Positions 37,166 to 45,712 of a DNA stretch of 64,000 bases are shown piece after piece; within the stretch, counting starts at the first letter, position 1, and each line of letters starts with the position of its first letter. Both the position numbers and the translations under genes were made by a program. The stretch comes from Xanthomonas cassavae CFBP 4642. GTDB lineage: Bacteria > Pseudomonadota > Gammaproteobacteria > Xanthomonadales > Xanthomonadaceae. The DNA lies in the NCBI RefSeq assembly GCF_000454545.1, contig NZ_CM002139.1, positions 1,798,213-1,862,212 of the forward strand, written 5' to 3'. Under the pieces are notes generated by a model, which searched no databases, was not told the origin of the DNA, and was given only the letters and a program-made list of their open reading frames with translations.

Positions 37166-39485
37166 TCAGTCGGCCATGATCTTCTCCGGCGTCATCGGCG
37201 TGCTGCGGATGCGCTTGCCGGTGGCGTGGAAGATGGCGTTGCAGATGGCCGCAGAGACGCCCACCTGGCCGATCTCGCCCACACCTTTTGCGCCCAGGCT
37301 GCTGACCACGCGGTCGTCTTCGTCGGCGAAGATCACCTCGATGTCGTGGATGTCGGCATTGGCGGACACGTGATACTGGGCAAGATCGTGGTTCATGAAG
37401 CGGCCGAAGCGGTGATCGGCCTGGGTGTGCTCGTGCAGGGCCTGGCCAATGCCCCAGACCACGCCGCCGATGATCTGGCTGCGCGCAGTGGTCGGGTTGA
37501 GGATGCGCCCCGCAGCGATCGCGCTGACCACACGCGTCACCCGCACCGTGCCCAGTTCTTCGTCCACTCGCACCTCCACGAACACGGCCCCGTGCGTGGC
37601 GCGGGTGTATTTGCGTTGCTTGAGCACATTGGGCAGCAGCAGGAACTTGTCGTCGATCTGCTCCCGTCCGGCGGCCCGCAACAGGTCCGGCAGGGCGATG
37701 GCACTGCTGGAGTCCGCGCGCAAGGCGATGTTGCCATCGGCAAACACCACATCGTCCAGCTTGGCTCGCGCAAAGCGCGAATCGGGCAATGCCTGCGCCA
37801 GCCGTAGCAGCTGCGTACGCAATTTGCCGCACACGCCATCCACGGCAGAACCTATCGTGCTCACGTGCGATGAGCCGCCCTCGATGGGAGCAACCGGCAA
37901 GGTGGAGTCGCCCAGCTGGAAGGTGACCTGTTCCAGCGGCAGGCCCAGCGCTTCGGCGGCGATCATCGTCATCACCGTAGGCGATCATCGTCATCACCGT
38001 ATAGGTGCCGGTGCCGATATCGCTGGCGGCGCTGCTCACCACCAGGCGCCCGTCGGCATGCAGCACGGCATGCGCACGCGCGAACATCTGCATCGCATCC
38101 CATTGCCCGGTGGCCATGCCCCAGCCGACCCACTCACGGCCCTCCTTGCGCGCGCGTGGCTGCAGGGGGCGCTGCGACCAGCCGAAGCGTTCGGCGCCTT
38201 GCTGATAGCACTCGCGCAGCGCCTTGCTGGAAAACGGTTTGTCGTCGGCCGGATTGACCTCGGCGTAGTTCTTCAGCCGCAGCGCCAGCGGATCGATGCC
38301 CACTTCATAGGACAGTTCGTCCATCGCCACTTCCAGTGCATGCATGCCATGGGTGGCACCGGGGGCACGCATGTCCATCGGGCTGTATTGGTCCAGGCTG
38401 ACCAGGTTATAGCCCAGGTGCACGTTGTCGCAGGCATACAGTTGCCCGCTCCAGTTGACCACTACTTCGACGTAGTCTTCGATGCGCGAGGTTTCGGCGA
38501 TGGCCTCGTGCCAGATCGCACGCAGCGTGCCGTCGCGGTCGGCGCCGAGCTTGAGCCGCTGCACGGTTTCCGGGCGGTGGCCGAAGGTGAACATCTGCTG
38601 GCGGGTGAGCACGACGCGCACCGAGCGATCCAGCAGGATGGACGCCATCACCGCCAGCGCCAGCTGGTATTGCGGGCGTAGCCCTGAGCCGAACGCGCCG
38701 CCCACGTACGGATTGCGCACGGTCACCTTGCGCTTGCTCAGGCCGAACACATGCGAGACATACCAGCGGCTGTTCTGCGAGCCCTGGGTCTTGTCGTAGA
38801 TGGTGAAGTGGCCGTCGTCTTCGCGGGTCACGGTGGAGGCGAACAGCTCCATCGGGTTGTGGTGCTCCACACCGCTGTAATAGTCGGCCTGCACCTGGCA
38901 GGCGGCATCGGCGAAGGCGGTCTCCGGCGTGCCCTTGTCCTTGGGCGGCGGCGTGAAGCCGGCGCGCATGCCCTTGGGTTTGTGCGCCCGGTCCAGCTGT
39001 GTCATCAAATCGGTCTGGTGCGGTTCCTGCGCGTACTCCACCTGCACCAGATGCGCGGCATGCCGCGCCGCCTCGAACGTGTCGGCCACCACCAGCGCGA
39101 CGGGCTGGCCGCTGTAGAGAATGACGTTGTCGTACAGCGGCCGGAACGGCGAGCCAGGCGGTGCGGTCATGTCCTTGTAGAACAGATCCATGCCGCGCAT
39201 ATGCGGGCGATTCTCATGGGTGACGATCTCCAGCACGCCGGGGACCGCGCGTGCGGCCGCCAGGTCGAAGCCGACGATGGTGCCCTTCGCAATACGGCTG
39301 CTGACCACCACGCCATAGGCCAGGTCCGGCACCGGCCATTCGGCGGCATAGCGTGCCTGGCCGGTGACTTTTGCACGTCCATCGATGCGCGGCACACCAG
39401 TGCCGGTGGGGCGAAAGCCGGTGCCTCGATCGGCGACCGGTGGCGTCAACTCGGTATTGGATAGATCGGAGCTGCGTGCGTTCAT
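37166..39485 (-). pseudogene. paoC: PaoC-type molybdenum subunit, frameshifted
   Basis: The large molybdopterin subunit of a PaoABC-like aldehyde oxidoreductase, split into two frames. The 5' part (39485 down to about 38002) runs to SDIGTGTYTVMTMIA. A 22-bp tandem duplication at 37958-38001 then shifts the frame by one, and the rest continues from AEALGLPLEQVTF to the stop at 37166. Without the extra copy the gene gives about 765 residues with VGGAFGSG and the active-site GVGEIGQ near the end. As assembled the product is truncated and lacks the C-terminal cofactor domain. It overlaps paoB by four bases. Confidence 0.88.
37958..38001. repeat. 22-bp perfect tandem duplication in paoC
   Basis: 37958-37979 and 37980-38001 are identical and directly adjacent. 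The unit length of 22 is not a multiple of three, so it causes the frameshift. Removing either copy restores a continuous, conserved reading frame. Confidence 0.95.
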
Positions 39486-40546
39486 GGCGATTCCTCCAGC
39501 GCATGGGAGCGCCCGCGGCTGTCGATGCTGCCCTCGCGCGCGACCTGGAGCGCGCGCACGATGGCGCGGCGTGCCAGCGGCAGCTTGAAGGCGTTGGCGC
39601 CCTGCGGCTGCGCGCCTTCCAGCAACGCGTCGGCCAGGCGCGCGAAACTGTCTGCGTTGGCGGGCAGGCCTACCAGCTGTGCTTCGGCCTCGGGCTTGCG
39701 CCAGGGCTTGTGCGCCACGCCACCCAGCGCAACGCGCACATCGCCAATGCTGCCGTCCTCGGCCAGATCCAGCGCTGCAGCAACCGATACCAGCGCAAAC
39801 GCATACGACAGGCGCTCGCGGATTTTCAGGTAGGCGCTGTGCGCGACGAAACGCTGCGCCGCGGGCAGGTCGATATGCACGATCAACTCATCCGGCGCCA
39901 GCGTGCTGTCCAGCTCCGGGTGGTCGCCGGGCAGGCGGTGGAAATCGGCGAATGCGATAGCGCGTTCGCCCGTGCGGCCTTGCACATGCACCACTGCATC
40001 CAGTGCAGCCAGTGCCACGCACATGTCCGATGGATGCGTGGCGATGCAGTGCGCGCTGGTGCCCAGGATGGCGTTGTAGGTGGTAAGCCCGCCGATGGCC
40101 GAGCAACCGCTGCCGGGTGCGCGCTTGTTGCAGGGCGTGGCGCTGTCGTAGAAATACATGCAGCGCGTGCGCTGCAGCAGGTTGCCGCCATTGCTGGCCA
40201 TGTTGCGGATCTGCGCCGAGGCGCCGGCCAGGATCGCCGCACTCAACAACGGGTAACGTGTTTCCACTTCCGGGTGGTAGGCGGTCTCCGCGTTGCGCGC
40301 GAGTGCACCCAGGCGCATGCCGCCATCGGGCTGTACGGTGATGCTGTCCAGCGGCAGGCGAGTGATGTCGACCAGGCTGCTGGGGCGCATCAGCTGCAGC
40401 TTCATTAGGTCGGTGAGATTGGTGCCGCCGGCAATCAGCCGGACCGGCGCTTCCGACGGCACGGAGTGCGCCTCGTCGGCGCGCGGGGCGATGGCGGTGA
40501 GCGCTGCGTCGATGCTGTCTGCGCGCGCATAGCTGAGCGGGATCAT
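39482..40546 (-). CDS. paoB: PaoB-type FAD subunit of aldehyde oxidoreductase
   Basis: A 354-residue FAD-binding subunit of the xanthine-oxidase family. The FAD motif lies in RLIAGGTNLTDLM, with SNGGNLLQRTRCMYFYD. The cysteine cluster (TRCMYFYDSATPCNKR then GCSAIGG) matches the extra 4Fe-4S insert of E. coli PaoB. It passes electrons between the 2Fe-2S PaoA and the molybdenum PaoC. The start overlaps the paoA stop and its stop overlaps paoC, both by four bases, showing a tightly coupled operon. Confidence 0.92.
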   Translation of the reverse strand: MIPLSYARADSIDAALTAIAPRADEAHSVPSEAPVRLIAGGTNLTDLMKLQLMRPSSLVDITRLPLDSITVQPDGGMRLGALARNAETAYHPEVETRYPLLSAAILAGASAQIRNMASNGGNLLQRTRCMYFYDSATPCNKRAPGSGCSAIGGLTTYNAILGTSAHCIATHPSDMCVALAALDAVVHVQGRTGERAIAFADFHRLPGDHPELDSTLAPDELIVHIDLPAAQRFVAHSAYLKIRERLSYAFALVSVAAALDLAEDGSIGDVRVALGGVAHKPWRKPEAEAQLVGLPANADSFARLADALLEGAQPQGANAFKLPLARRAIVRALQVAREGSIDSRGRSHALEESP

Positions 40547-41118
40547 GCCGGTACCGTCCCTGGTTCCCAGGTCTTGCCGGTGCTGTCGCTTGCCTGGCCG
40601 GATGCATCGAGTACATCCATCACCGCGTCGGTGATCTGCGGGTAGGCGCCGCAGCGGCACAGGTTGCCGCTCATCAACTCGCGCACCTGGTCGCGGGTAT
40701 GCGCCTTGCCTTCGTTGAGCAGGCCGGCGGCGGAGCACAACTGGCCCGGTGTGCAGTAACCGCACTGGAATGCATCGCGTTCGATGAAGGCACGTTGCAA
40801 CGGATGCAGTTGCTCGCCGTCGGCCAGGCCTTCGACGGTCGTGATGTCGGCGCCGTCCTGCATCACGGCCAGCGTCAGGCAGCTATTGATGCGACGCCCG
40901 TTCACCAGCACCGTGCAGGCACCGCATTGGCCGTGATCGCAGCCTTTCTTGGTGCCTGTGAGATCGAGCCGGTCGCGCAACAGGTCGAGCAGGCTCACCC
41001 AGGCTTCGAGCTGCAAGTGATAGGGCTGGCCGTTGATGCGCAGGTTGACCGGGTAGGTCGGTGCGGACGTGGCGGGTGCCGATGCCGTGTCATGGGCGGT
41101 GGCGGGCGTGGCATTCAT
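40543..41118 (-). CDS. paoA: PaoA-type 2Fe-2S subunit of aldehyde oxidoreductase
   Basis: A 191-residue two-cluster 2Fe-2S subunit. The plant-ferredoxin-type cluster uses GCDHGQCGACTV and a later Cys; the second uses CGYCTPGQ and CRCGAYP. E. coli PaoA has a Tat signal, but here only a short Ala/Thr-rich N-terminus (MNATPATAHD) precedes the domain, so export is not evident. First gene of the paoABC-type operon; no paoD cofactor-insertion gene follows PaoC. Confidence 0.9.
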   Translation of the reverse strand: MNATPATAHDTASAPATSAPTYPVNLRINGQPYHLQLEAWVSLLDLLRDRLDLTGTKKGCDHGQCGACTVLVNGRRINSCLTLAVMQDGADITTVEGLADGEQLHPLQRAFIERDAFQCGYCTPGQLCSAAGLLNEGKAHTRDQVRELMSGNLCRCGAYPQITDAVMDVLDASGQASDSTGKTWEPGTVPA

Positions 41119-41399
41119 GCGAACCCCGTGGCGATGGCTGAGGAGGGCCACCACCTTGACCGCGCTACGGTCAAGACAGGGTGACCACGCGGGCTCTGGA
41201 GCGATGCCTGACATGCTGTGATGCAGGCATCGTGCGGCGTTGTGACGGTGGCACGCTTGCGCGTGCAGGCATCGCGTGGTCACGCAACAGGTATAGCGCG
41301 AGCTGAATTCGTCAGCCACGCGGCTGAGCAATGTGCCGGCGTCCCGGCTGGTGCGACACCGCGCCGGTATCCTTGCAAGATGAGAACAAGGTGTCAGCA

Positions 41400-42731
41400 A
41401 TGAGCCAGCGTGGCGGCAGTGCGGATCTTCCGTTGCATGGCGGACGCGTCCCGCACTGGTTGGGCGAGCGCATGACGCGGCTGGGGACGGTGATGTGCGA
41501 GGCGATCGTGCACAGCTACGGGCGCGACGAATTGTTGCGGCGGCTTGCGCATCCGTACTGGTTCCAGTCGTTCGGCGCGGTGATGGGCATGGACTGGCAT
41601 TCCTCGGGCATCACCACCAGCGTGATCGGTGCGCTCAAGCGTGGCCTGACGCCGTTGGCCGGGGAACTCGGGATCCATGTCTGCGGCGGACGCGGCCGAC
41701 ATTCGCGTGCCACGCCTGTCGAATTGATGGCGGTGGGCGATGCGGTGGGCATCGATGGCGCAGCGCTGGCGCAGGCCAGCCGCTTGGTGGCCAAGGTGGA
41801 CAGCGCTGCGGTGCAGGATGGATTTGATTTGTATCTGCACGGCTTCATCGTCAGCGACGACGGCCGTTGGGTGGTGGTGCAGCAGGGCATGCAGACGCAG
41901 CGCAGGCAGGCGCGCCGCTACCACTGGCTGTCGGAAGGTTTGAGCAGCTTTGTCGATGCGCCGCATGCGGCCATCGACGGAAGGCACCAGGGTGATATCG
42001 TCAATCTGGCCGACCATCGCGCTGCCGCCTCGCGCGATGCGCAAGTGGAGCTGCTGCGCACTACCGCACCGGACCAGCTGGCACGCCAGTGGCAGCGCAT
42101 CGCCGATGCGGCAGCGCCTGCATCGCCGGCTGTCGCTCCGGTCCCGGTTACCGGCGATCTGTTTGCCGGCCACGCCTGGGATCCGGCGCAACAACCGCAT
42201 CTGTGCATGCCCGACCATCATGAGGTGCGCAGCGAGACGGTGATTGCGCGGCGCCTGCATGCAAGCCTGGCCGCCGCAGCAGAGGTTGGCCCCCGCGATT
42301 TCACCGCCTTGTTGCAGGTGCCCGGTGTGGGCGCACGCACGTTGCGCTCGCTGGCAATGGTGGCCGAGGTGATGCACGGGACGCCCTGCCGGTTCAGCGA
42401 CCCGGCGCGTTTTTCGCTGGCCCATGGCGGCAAGGATCGGCAGCCGTTCCCGGTGCCCACGCGCGTGCTCGACCACACCATCGGCGTGCTCAAGCAGGCG
42501 ATGCAACAGGCCCGGCTGGGCAATGACGAACGCCTGCAGGCAATTGCGCGGCTGGACGCGCAGGCGCGCCGGCTCGAAGCCACCGCGCATGGTCCCTCGG
42601 TCGATGAGTACATCGCGCAGGAACGGCGCGATGCGCACCGTCATGGTGGGCGCAGCGTGTTCGGTTGGGAAGCGGCGCCGGCTCCGGTTGCACCGGCGCC
42701 GTCAGCGCATGCGCGCGCAGCGCGGCGATGA
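41400..42731 (+). CDS. DUF763-family protein with HhH-like motif
   Basis: A 443-residue DUF763 protein of unknown function. The N-terminal half carries the family blocks ADLPLHGGRVPHWL and VMGMDWHSSGITTSVIGALKRG. About residue 300-325, LLQVPGVGARTLRSLAMVA looks like a helix-hairpin-helix DNA-binding motif. No transmembrane or signal segment, so it is cytosolic. It overlaps the start of a GIY-YIG-like gene (ATGA), indicating co-translation. A nucleic-acid role is inferred from the motif and partner. Confidence 0.82.
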   Translation: MSQRGGSADLPLHGGRVPHWLGERMTRLGTVMCEAIVHSYGRDELLRRLAHPYWFQSFGAVMGMDWHSSGITTSVIGALKRGLTPLAGELGIHVCGGRGRHSRATPVELMAVGDAVGIDGAALAQASRLVAKVDSAAVQDGFDLYLHGFIVSDDGRWVVVQQGMQTQRRQARRYHWLSEGLSSFVDAPHAAIDGRHQGDIVNLADHRAAASRDAQVELLRTTAPDQLARQWQRIADAAAPASPAVAPVPVTGDLFAGHAWDPAQQPHLCMPDHHEVRSETVIARRLHASLAAAAEVGPRDFTALLQVPGVGARTLRSLAMVAEVMHGTPCRFSDPARFSLAHGGKDRQPFPVPTRVLDHTIGVLKQAMQQARLGNDERLQAIARLDAQARRLEATAHGPSVDEYIAQERRDAHRHGGRSVFGWEAAPAPVAPAPSAHARAARR

Positions 42732-43321
42732 CCGTGCGCAGGGATCGTGGCGCGACGGTGGCGACCGATGGCCGCTGCTTTACCTACGTGTTTCCGTGCC
42801 AATGGGAAGACCATTGCAAGATCGGCTTTTCGCGCGATCCATTGGCGCGCATCGGCAGCCTGCATCCGCGCTGGTTCGAGTTTTTCGATCTCGACCGTGG
42901 GCTGCTGGTGGAAACGGAACGCGAGCGCGATGCGCGCGATCTGGAGCTGCAACTGCGTCGCCCCTTGCTTGCGCATAACGCACCGGCACCGATGGCGATC
43001 CGGGTTGCCGCTGGTGGGCAGACCGAGTGGTTCCGTGGCGTAAGTGAAGCACTGGAACTGGCGGTGAGTGATTTGCAGGCCCACGGCTACCGCGTGTTCG
43101 TACTGCGCGACTGGTTACACGCGTCGATGGCACAGCGTATCGATTGGTTGTACGACTGGTCGGCCGTGCAGCTGAGTCCGGACGAACTGGATGGCCTGGT
43201 CGGGCCGACATCGGCGCAACGCGCGCTGCGCGACGTGCTGGACGGGTATCGCGCCCTGGATCTGCCGCTGCAGGCGCATCTGCCCGAGCAGATCTGGGCC
43301 TGGTATTGCGGTGCGCAGTGA
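42728..43321 (+). CDS. GIY-YIG/T5orf172-like protein
   Basis: A 197-residue protein whose N-terminal half resembles a divergent GIY-YIG nuclease fold: a CFTYVFPC strand, CKIGFSRDPLARIGSLH with the conserved Arg, then a late helix ERERDARDLELQLRRPL with Glu and Arg residues. The canonical GIY and YIG triplets are not exact, so catalytic activity is uncertain. The C-terminus is helical and unassigned. It starts inside the DUF763 stop codon, so the two probably act together. Confidence 0.65.
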   Translation: MTVRRDRGATVATDGRCFTYVFPCQWEDHCKIGFSRDPLARIGSLHPRWFEFFDLDRGLLVETERERDARDLELQLRRPLLAHNAPAPMAIRVAAGGQTEWFRGVSEALELAVSDLQAHGYRVFVLRDWLHASMAQRIDWLYDWSAVQLSPDELDGLVGPTSAQRALRDVLDGYRALDLPLQAHLPEQIWAWYCGAQ

Positions 43322-43643
43322 GTGGGTTGGCGAGCCGGTGACGCAGTGCAAGCGAGCAGCGCAGCAGTTTCCAGGCAGGCCTCGATGCGCAGGGCGAGCC
43401 GTTGCGGCGGGGAAGGGCAGGCTGCGACGATGTCAGCTTCCAATCTACCTTGAAGATGCGCATCGAAACCATGGGTTGGAGTGGTACCAGTAGCAGGCAA
43501 TGCAGCCGCGAAGGAGCCGGGGGCGACACGCAGGCGTGCCGCCCAGGGCAGCAAGACCTAGCGCAGCGATCGATCATGTTGCGTGCTTCGCCAGACACGC
43601 CTTTTACGCAACCGCCTGACACGGCTTGTATCGTCAGTTCGCC
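43322..43643. other. Gene-free stretch between GIY-YIG-like and doc genes
   Basis: About 320 bases between convergent genes. Open frames cross it on both strands, but none has a recognised feature or ribosome-binding site. Confidence 0.4.
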
Positions 43644-44069
43644 TCAGCCGTAGTTGGACATTGATTCGTTGATGCGCTGCGAGTGCCGTACTTGCAGGCG
43701 GGGCCGCAACCACGCTGCGCAGGCGGCCTCGTCCAGCGAGCCGTCGGCCAGCCCGATGTAGAACCGGTAGAGTTCCAGGTCGTCTGCCACCAAGCTTGCG
43801 CCGTTGAGCACGATGAAGGTTTCGCAGGCGACGGCGGCGGTGCGTTTGTTGCCGTCGACAAACGGGTGATTGCGTGCCAGGCCATAGGTCAGGCTGGCCG
43901 CAAGTGCCGCCAGATCCGGTGGCGGGTCGCCGTAGGACAGCAATTGTCTGGGTCTGGTCAGCGCCGAGTCGAGCAGGGCATCGTCGCGCACGCCGCTGCC
44001 GCCACCATGTTCTGCGAGCTGGCGGTCATGGATGGCCAGCACCAATGGCCGTTCGATCCAGATAATCAT
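43644..44069 (-). CDS. doc: Doc-type Fic toxin
   Basis: A 141-residue death-on-curing protein. The Fic motif HPFVDGNKRTA (His68, Lys75, Arg76) has Lys where adenylylating Fic enzymes have Gly, as in Doc, which phosphorylates elongation factor Tu. The N-terminal RDDALLDSAL and helix pattern fit Doc. It is co-directional with an AbrB-like antitoxin, nine bases upstream of it. In phage P1 the partner is Phd; here it is AbrB-type. Confidence 0.88.
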   Translation of the reverse strand: MIIWIERPLVLAIHDRQLAEHGGGSGVRDDALLDSALTRPRQLLSYGDPPPDLAALAASLTYGLARNHPFVDGNKRTAAVACETFIVLNGASLVADDLELYRFYIGLADGSLDEAACAAWLRPRLQVRHSQRINESMSNYG

Positions 44070-44078
44070 GGCTGCGGG

Positions 44079-44300
44079 TTACTGCGCCAGCTTGTGCAGC
44101 AGCGTGCGGCGCTCGCGCATCACCTGCTCGGCCACATCCATCTGCGCGGCCAGCGTGGGGTCGAAGGCGGTCAACTTGATGCCGTCGGGGGTTTCCAGTG
44201 CATACACCTCGTCGCCCTTGCCCAGGCGTAGGCGGGCCAGCAGTTCCTTGGGCAAGATGACCCCGGCGGAATTGCCGATGGCGGTGATCTTGAGCTTCAT
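44079..44300 (-). CDS. AbrB/MazE-type antitoxin
   Basis: A 73-residue protein with a swapped-hairpin AbrB DNA-binding fold (KLKITAIGNSAGVILPKELL, then LGKGDEVYALE) and a charged C-terminal tail (DVAEQVMRERR) that would bind the toxin. It precedes the Doc gene by nine bases. The start is the CAT at 44298-44300 complement. The 12-bp palindrome at 44324 is a probable operator. A TGTAC half-site of the lexA2 type lies beside it. Confidence 0.85.
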   Translation of the reverse strand: MKLKITAIGNSAGVILPKELLARLRLGKGDEVYALETPDGIKLTAFDPTLAAQMDVAEQVMRERRTLLHKLAQ

Positions 44301-44323
44301 GACGGATTCCCTTGTTTGTACAT

Positions 44324-44335
44324 AAGTTATAACTT
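44324..44335. promoter_or_regulatory. AAGTTATAACTT palindrome, toxin-antitoxin operator
   Basis: A perfect 12-bp palindrome 23 bases upstream of the antitoxin start. It lies between that gene and the divergent lexA2 gene, overlapping the likely -10 zone of the toxin-antitoxin promoter. Confidence 0.5.
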
Positions 44336-44407
44336 GATAGGTGCCAGCCTGCAAGCCACCGCGATGAAGCGGCTCAGCAAGCCAATCTCGCCTGCTGCGA
44401 CCGATCG

Positions 44408-44425
44408 GTGTACAAATGTACACCT
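44408..44425. promoter_or_regulatory. LexA2 operator (SOS box)
   Basis: GGTGTACA-AA-TGTACACC, containing TGTAC-N4-GTACA, 20 bases before the lexA2 start. This is the lexA2-type box reported in Xanthomonas, so lexA2 should repress itself and the cassette behind it. Confidence 0.88.
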
Positions 44426-44445
44426 TGTCACGTCGGTCTCCATCC

Positions 44446-45051
44446 ATGTCCACTTTGTCTCCCCAACGCACCGCGGTGCTGGCCTTCCTGCAGGAGCAGG
44501 CCCGCGCTGGCGTCTCGCCCAGCCTGGCCGAGATCGCGCAGGCGTTCGGGTTCGCCTCGCGCACCGCGGCGCAAAAGCATGTGCAGGCACTGGCCGAGGC
44601 CGGCTTGATCGAACTGCGGCCCAATCAGAAGCGCGGCATCCGCATGCCCGGCGGTGGCGGGCGCGATGTCTTGCTGGCGTTGCCGGTGCTGGGGCGGGTG
44701 GCGGCCGGCGTGCCGATCGGCGCGGATATCGGCCTGGACCGGCAACTATGGCTGGACCGCGCGCTGTTTTCGCTGCAGCCGGATTACCTGCTGCAGGTGC
44801 AGGGTGATTCGATGATCGACGACGGCATCCTGGACGGCGACCTGGTCGGCGTGCACCGCAGCAACGAGGCGCGCAATGGGCAGATCGTGGTGGCGCGGGT
44901 GGATGGCGAAATCACCATCAAGCGGCTGGAGCGTGGTGCCGAGCGTATCCGCCTGCTGCCGCGCAACCGCGCGCATGCGCCGATCGTGGTGGCGGCCGAT
45001 GCCGACTTCGCGATCGAAGGGCTCTACTGCGGCCTGATCCGGCAGGGCTGA
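44446..45051 (+). CDS. lexA2: LexA2 repressor
   Basis: A 201-residue SOS repressor. The N-terminal winged helix covers about residues 1-65. The self-cleavage site Ala87-Gly88 and catalytic Ser122 and Lys159 are intact, so RecA-stimulated autoproteolysis is expected. It heads the lexA2-imuA-imuB-dnaE2 cassette and follows its own operator. The ATG at 44446 gives the family N-terminus (MSTLSPQR). One base separates its stop from the imuA start. Confidence 0.95.
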   Translation: MSTLSPQRTAVLAFLQEQARAGVSPSLAEIAQAFGFASRTAAQKHVQALAEAGLIELRPNQKRGIRMPGGGGRDVLLALPVLGRVAAGVPIGADIGLDRQLWLDRALFSLQPDYLLQVQGDSMIDDGILDGDLVGVHRSNEARNGQIVVARVDGEITIKRLERGAERIRLLPRNRAHAPIVVAADADFAIEGLYCGLIRQG

Positions 45052-45052
45052 G

Positions 45053-45703
45053 ATGAGCGAGCCGGTGCAACTGCGACAACACGGCAATGCGGCGGTGGCC
45101 ATGCCGCTGGACGCATTGCTGGCGGCGCGTACGGTGTGGCGGGCCGGCCATGGCACGGCGACCGTCGGCGGTGGCGAAGCCACCGGGCATGCCGGGCTGG
45201 ATGCGGTGCTGCCCGATGGCGGCTGGCCGAGGCGCGCGCTGACCGAACTTCTATTGCCCGCCCATGGCGTAGGCGAGATCGCCTTGCTGCTGCCCACGCT
45301 GGCGCGCATGACCGGCGCCGGCAGCCGGGTGGTGCTGGTGGCGCCGCCATTCATTCCGTATGCGCCGGCCTGGCAGGCGGGCGGAGTGGTGCTGCAGCAG
45401 CTGGAGGTGGTGCAGGCCGAGCCACGCGAAGCACTGTGGGCGTTCGAGCAATGCCTGCGCAGTGGTGCCTGTGCGGCGGTGCTGGGTTGGCCGCAGACCG
45501 GCGATACCCGCGCCCTGCGGCGCCTGCAGGTGGCGGCCGACAGCGGCAACTGCTGTGCGTTCGCGTTGCGCGACCGGCGCCATGCGGTGAATGCATCGCC
45601 GGCGGCCCTGCGGCTGGAATTCCTGCCCGAGCGCGATGCCTGGCAGGTGCGCAAGTGCCGCGGCGGGCAGGTGCCGTCGCAGCCGCTGCGGCTGGCGCAT
45701 TGA
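45053..45703 (+). CDS. imuA: ImuA, translesion synthesis accessory protein
   Basis: A 216-residue RecA-like protein of the ImuA/SulA-related family. The N-terminal region is followed by a RecA-like core without a canonical Walker A (GGGEATGHAGLDAVLPDGGWPR), and a conserved AFALRDRRHA segment near the C-terminus. ImuA works with ImuB and DnaE2 in damage-induced mutagenesis, probably by binding RecA filaments. It lies one base after lexA2 and nine bases before imuB. Confidence 0.92.
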   Translation: MSEPVQLRQHGNAAVAMPLDALLAARTVWRAGHGTATVGGGEATGHAGLDAVLPDGGWPRRALTELLLPAHGVGEIALLLPTLARMTGAGSRVVLVAPPFIPYAPAWQAGGVVLQQLEVVQAEPREALWAFEQCLRSGACAAVLGWPQTGDTRALRRLQVAADSGNCCAFALRDRRHAVNASPAALRLEFLPERDAWQVRKCRGGQVPSQPLRLAH

Positions 45704-45712
45704 GGCGCGCGC

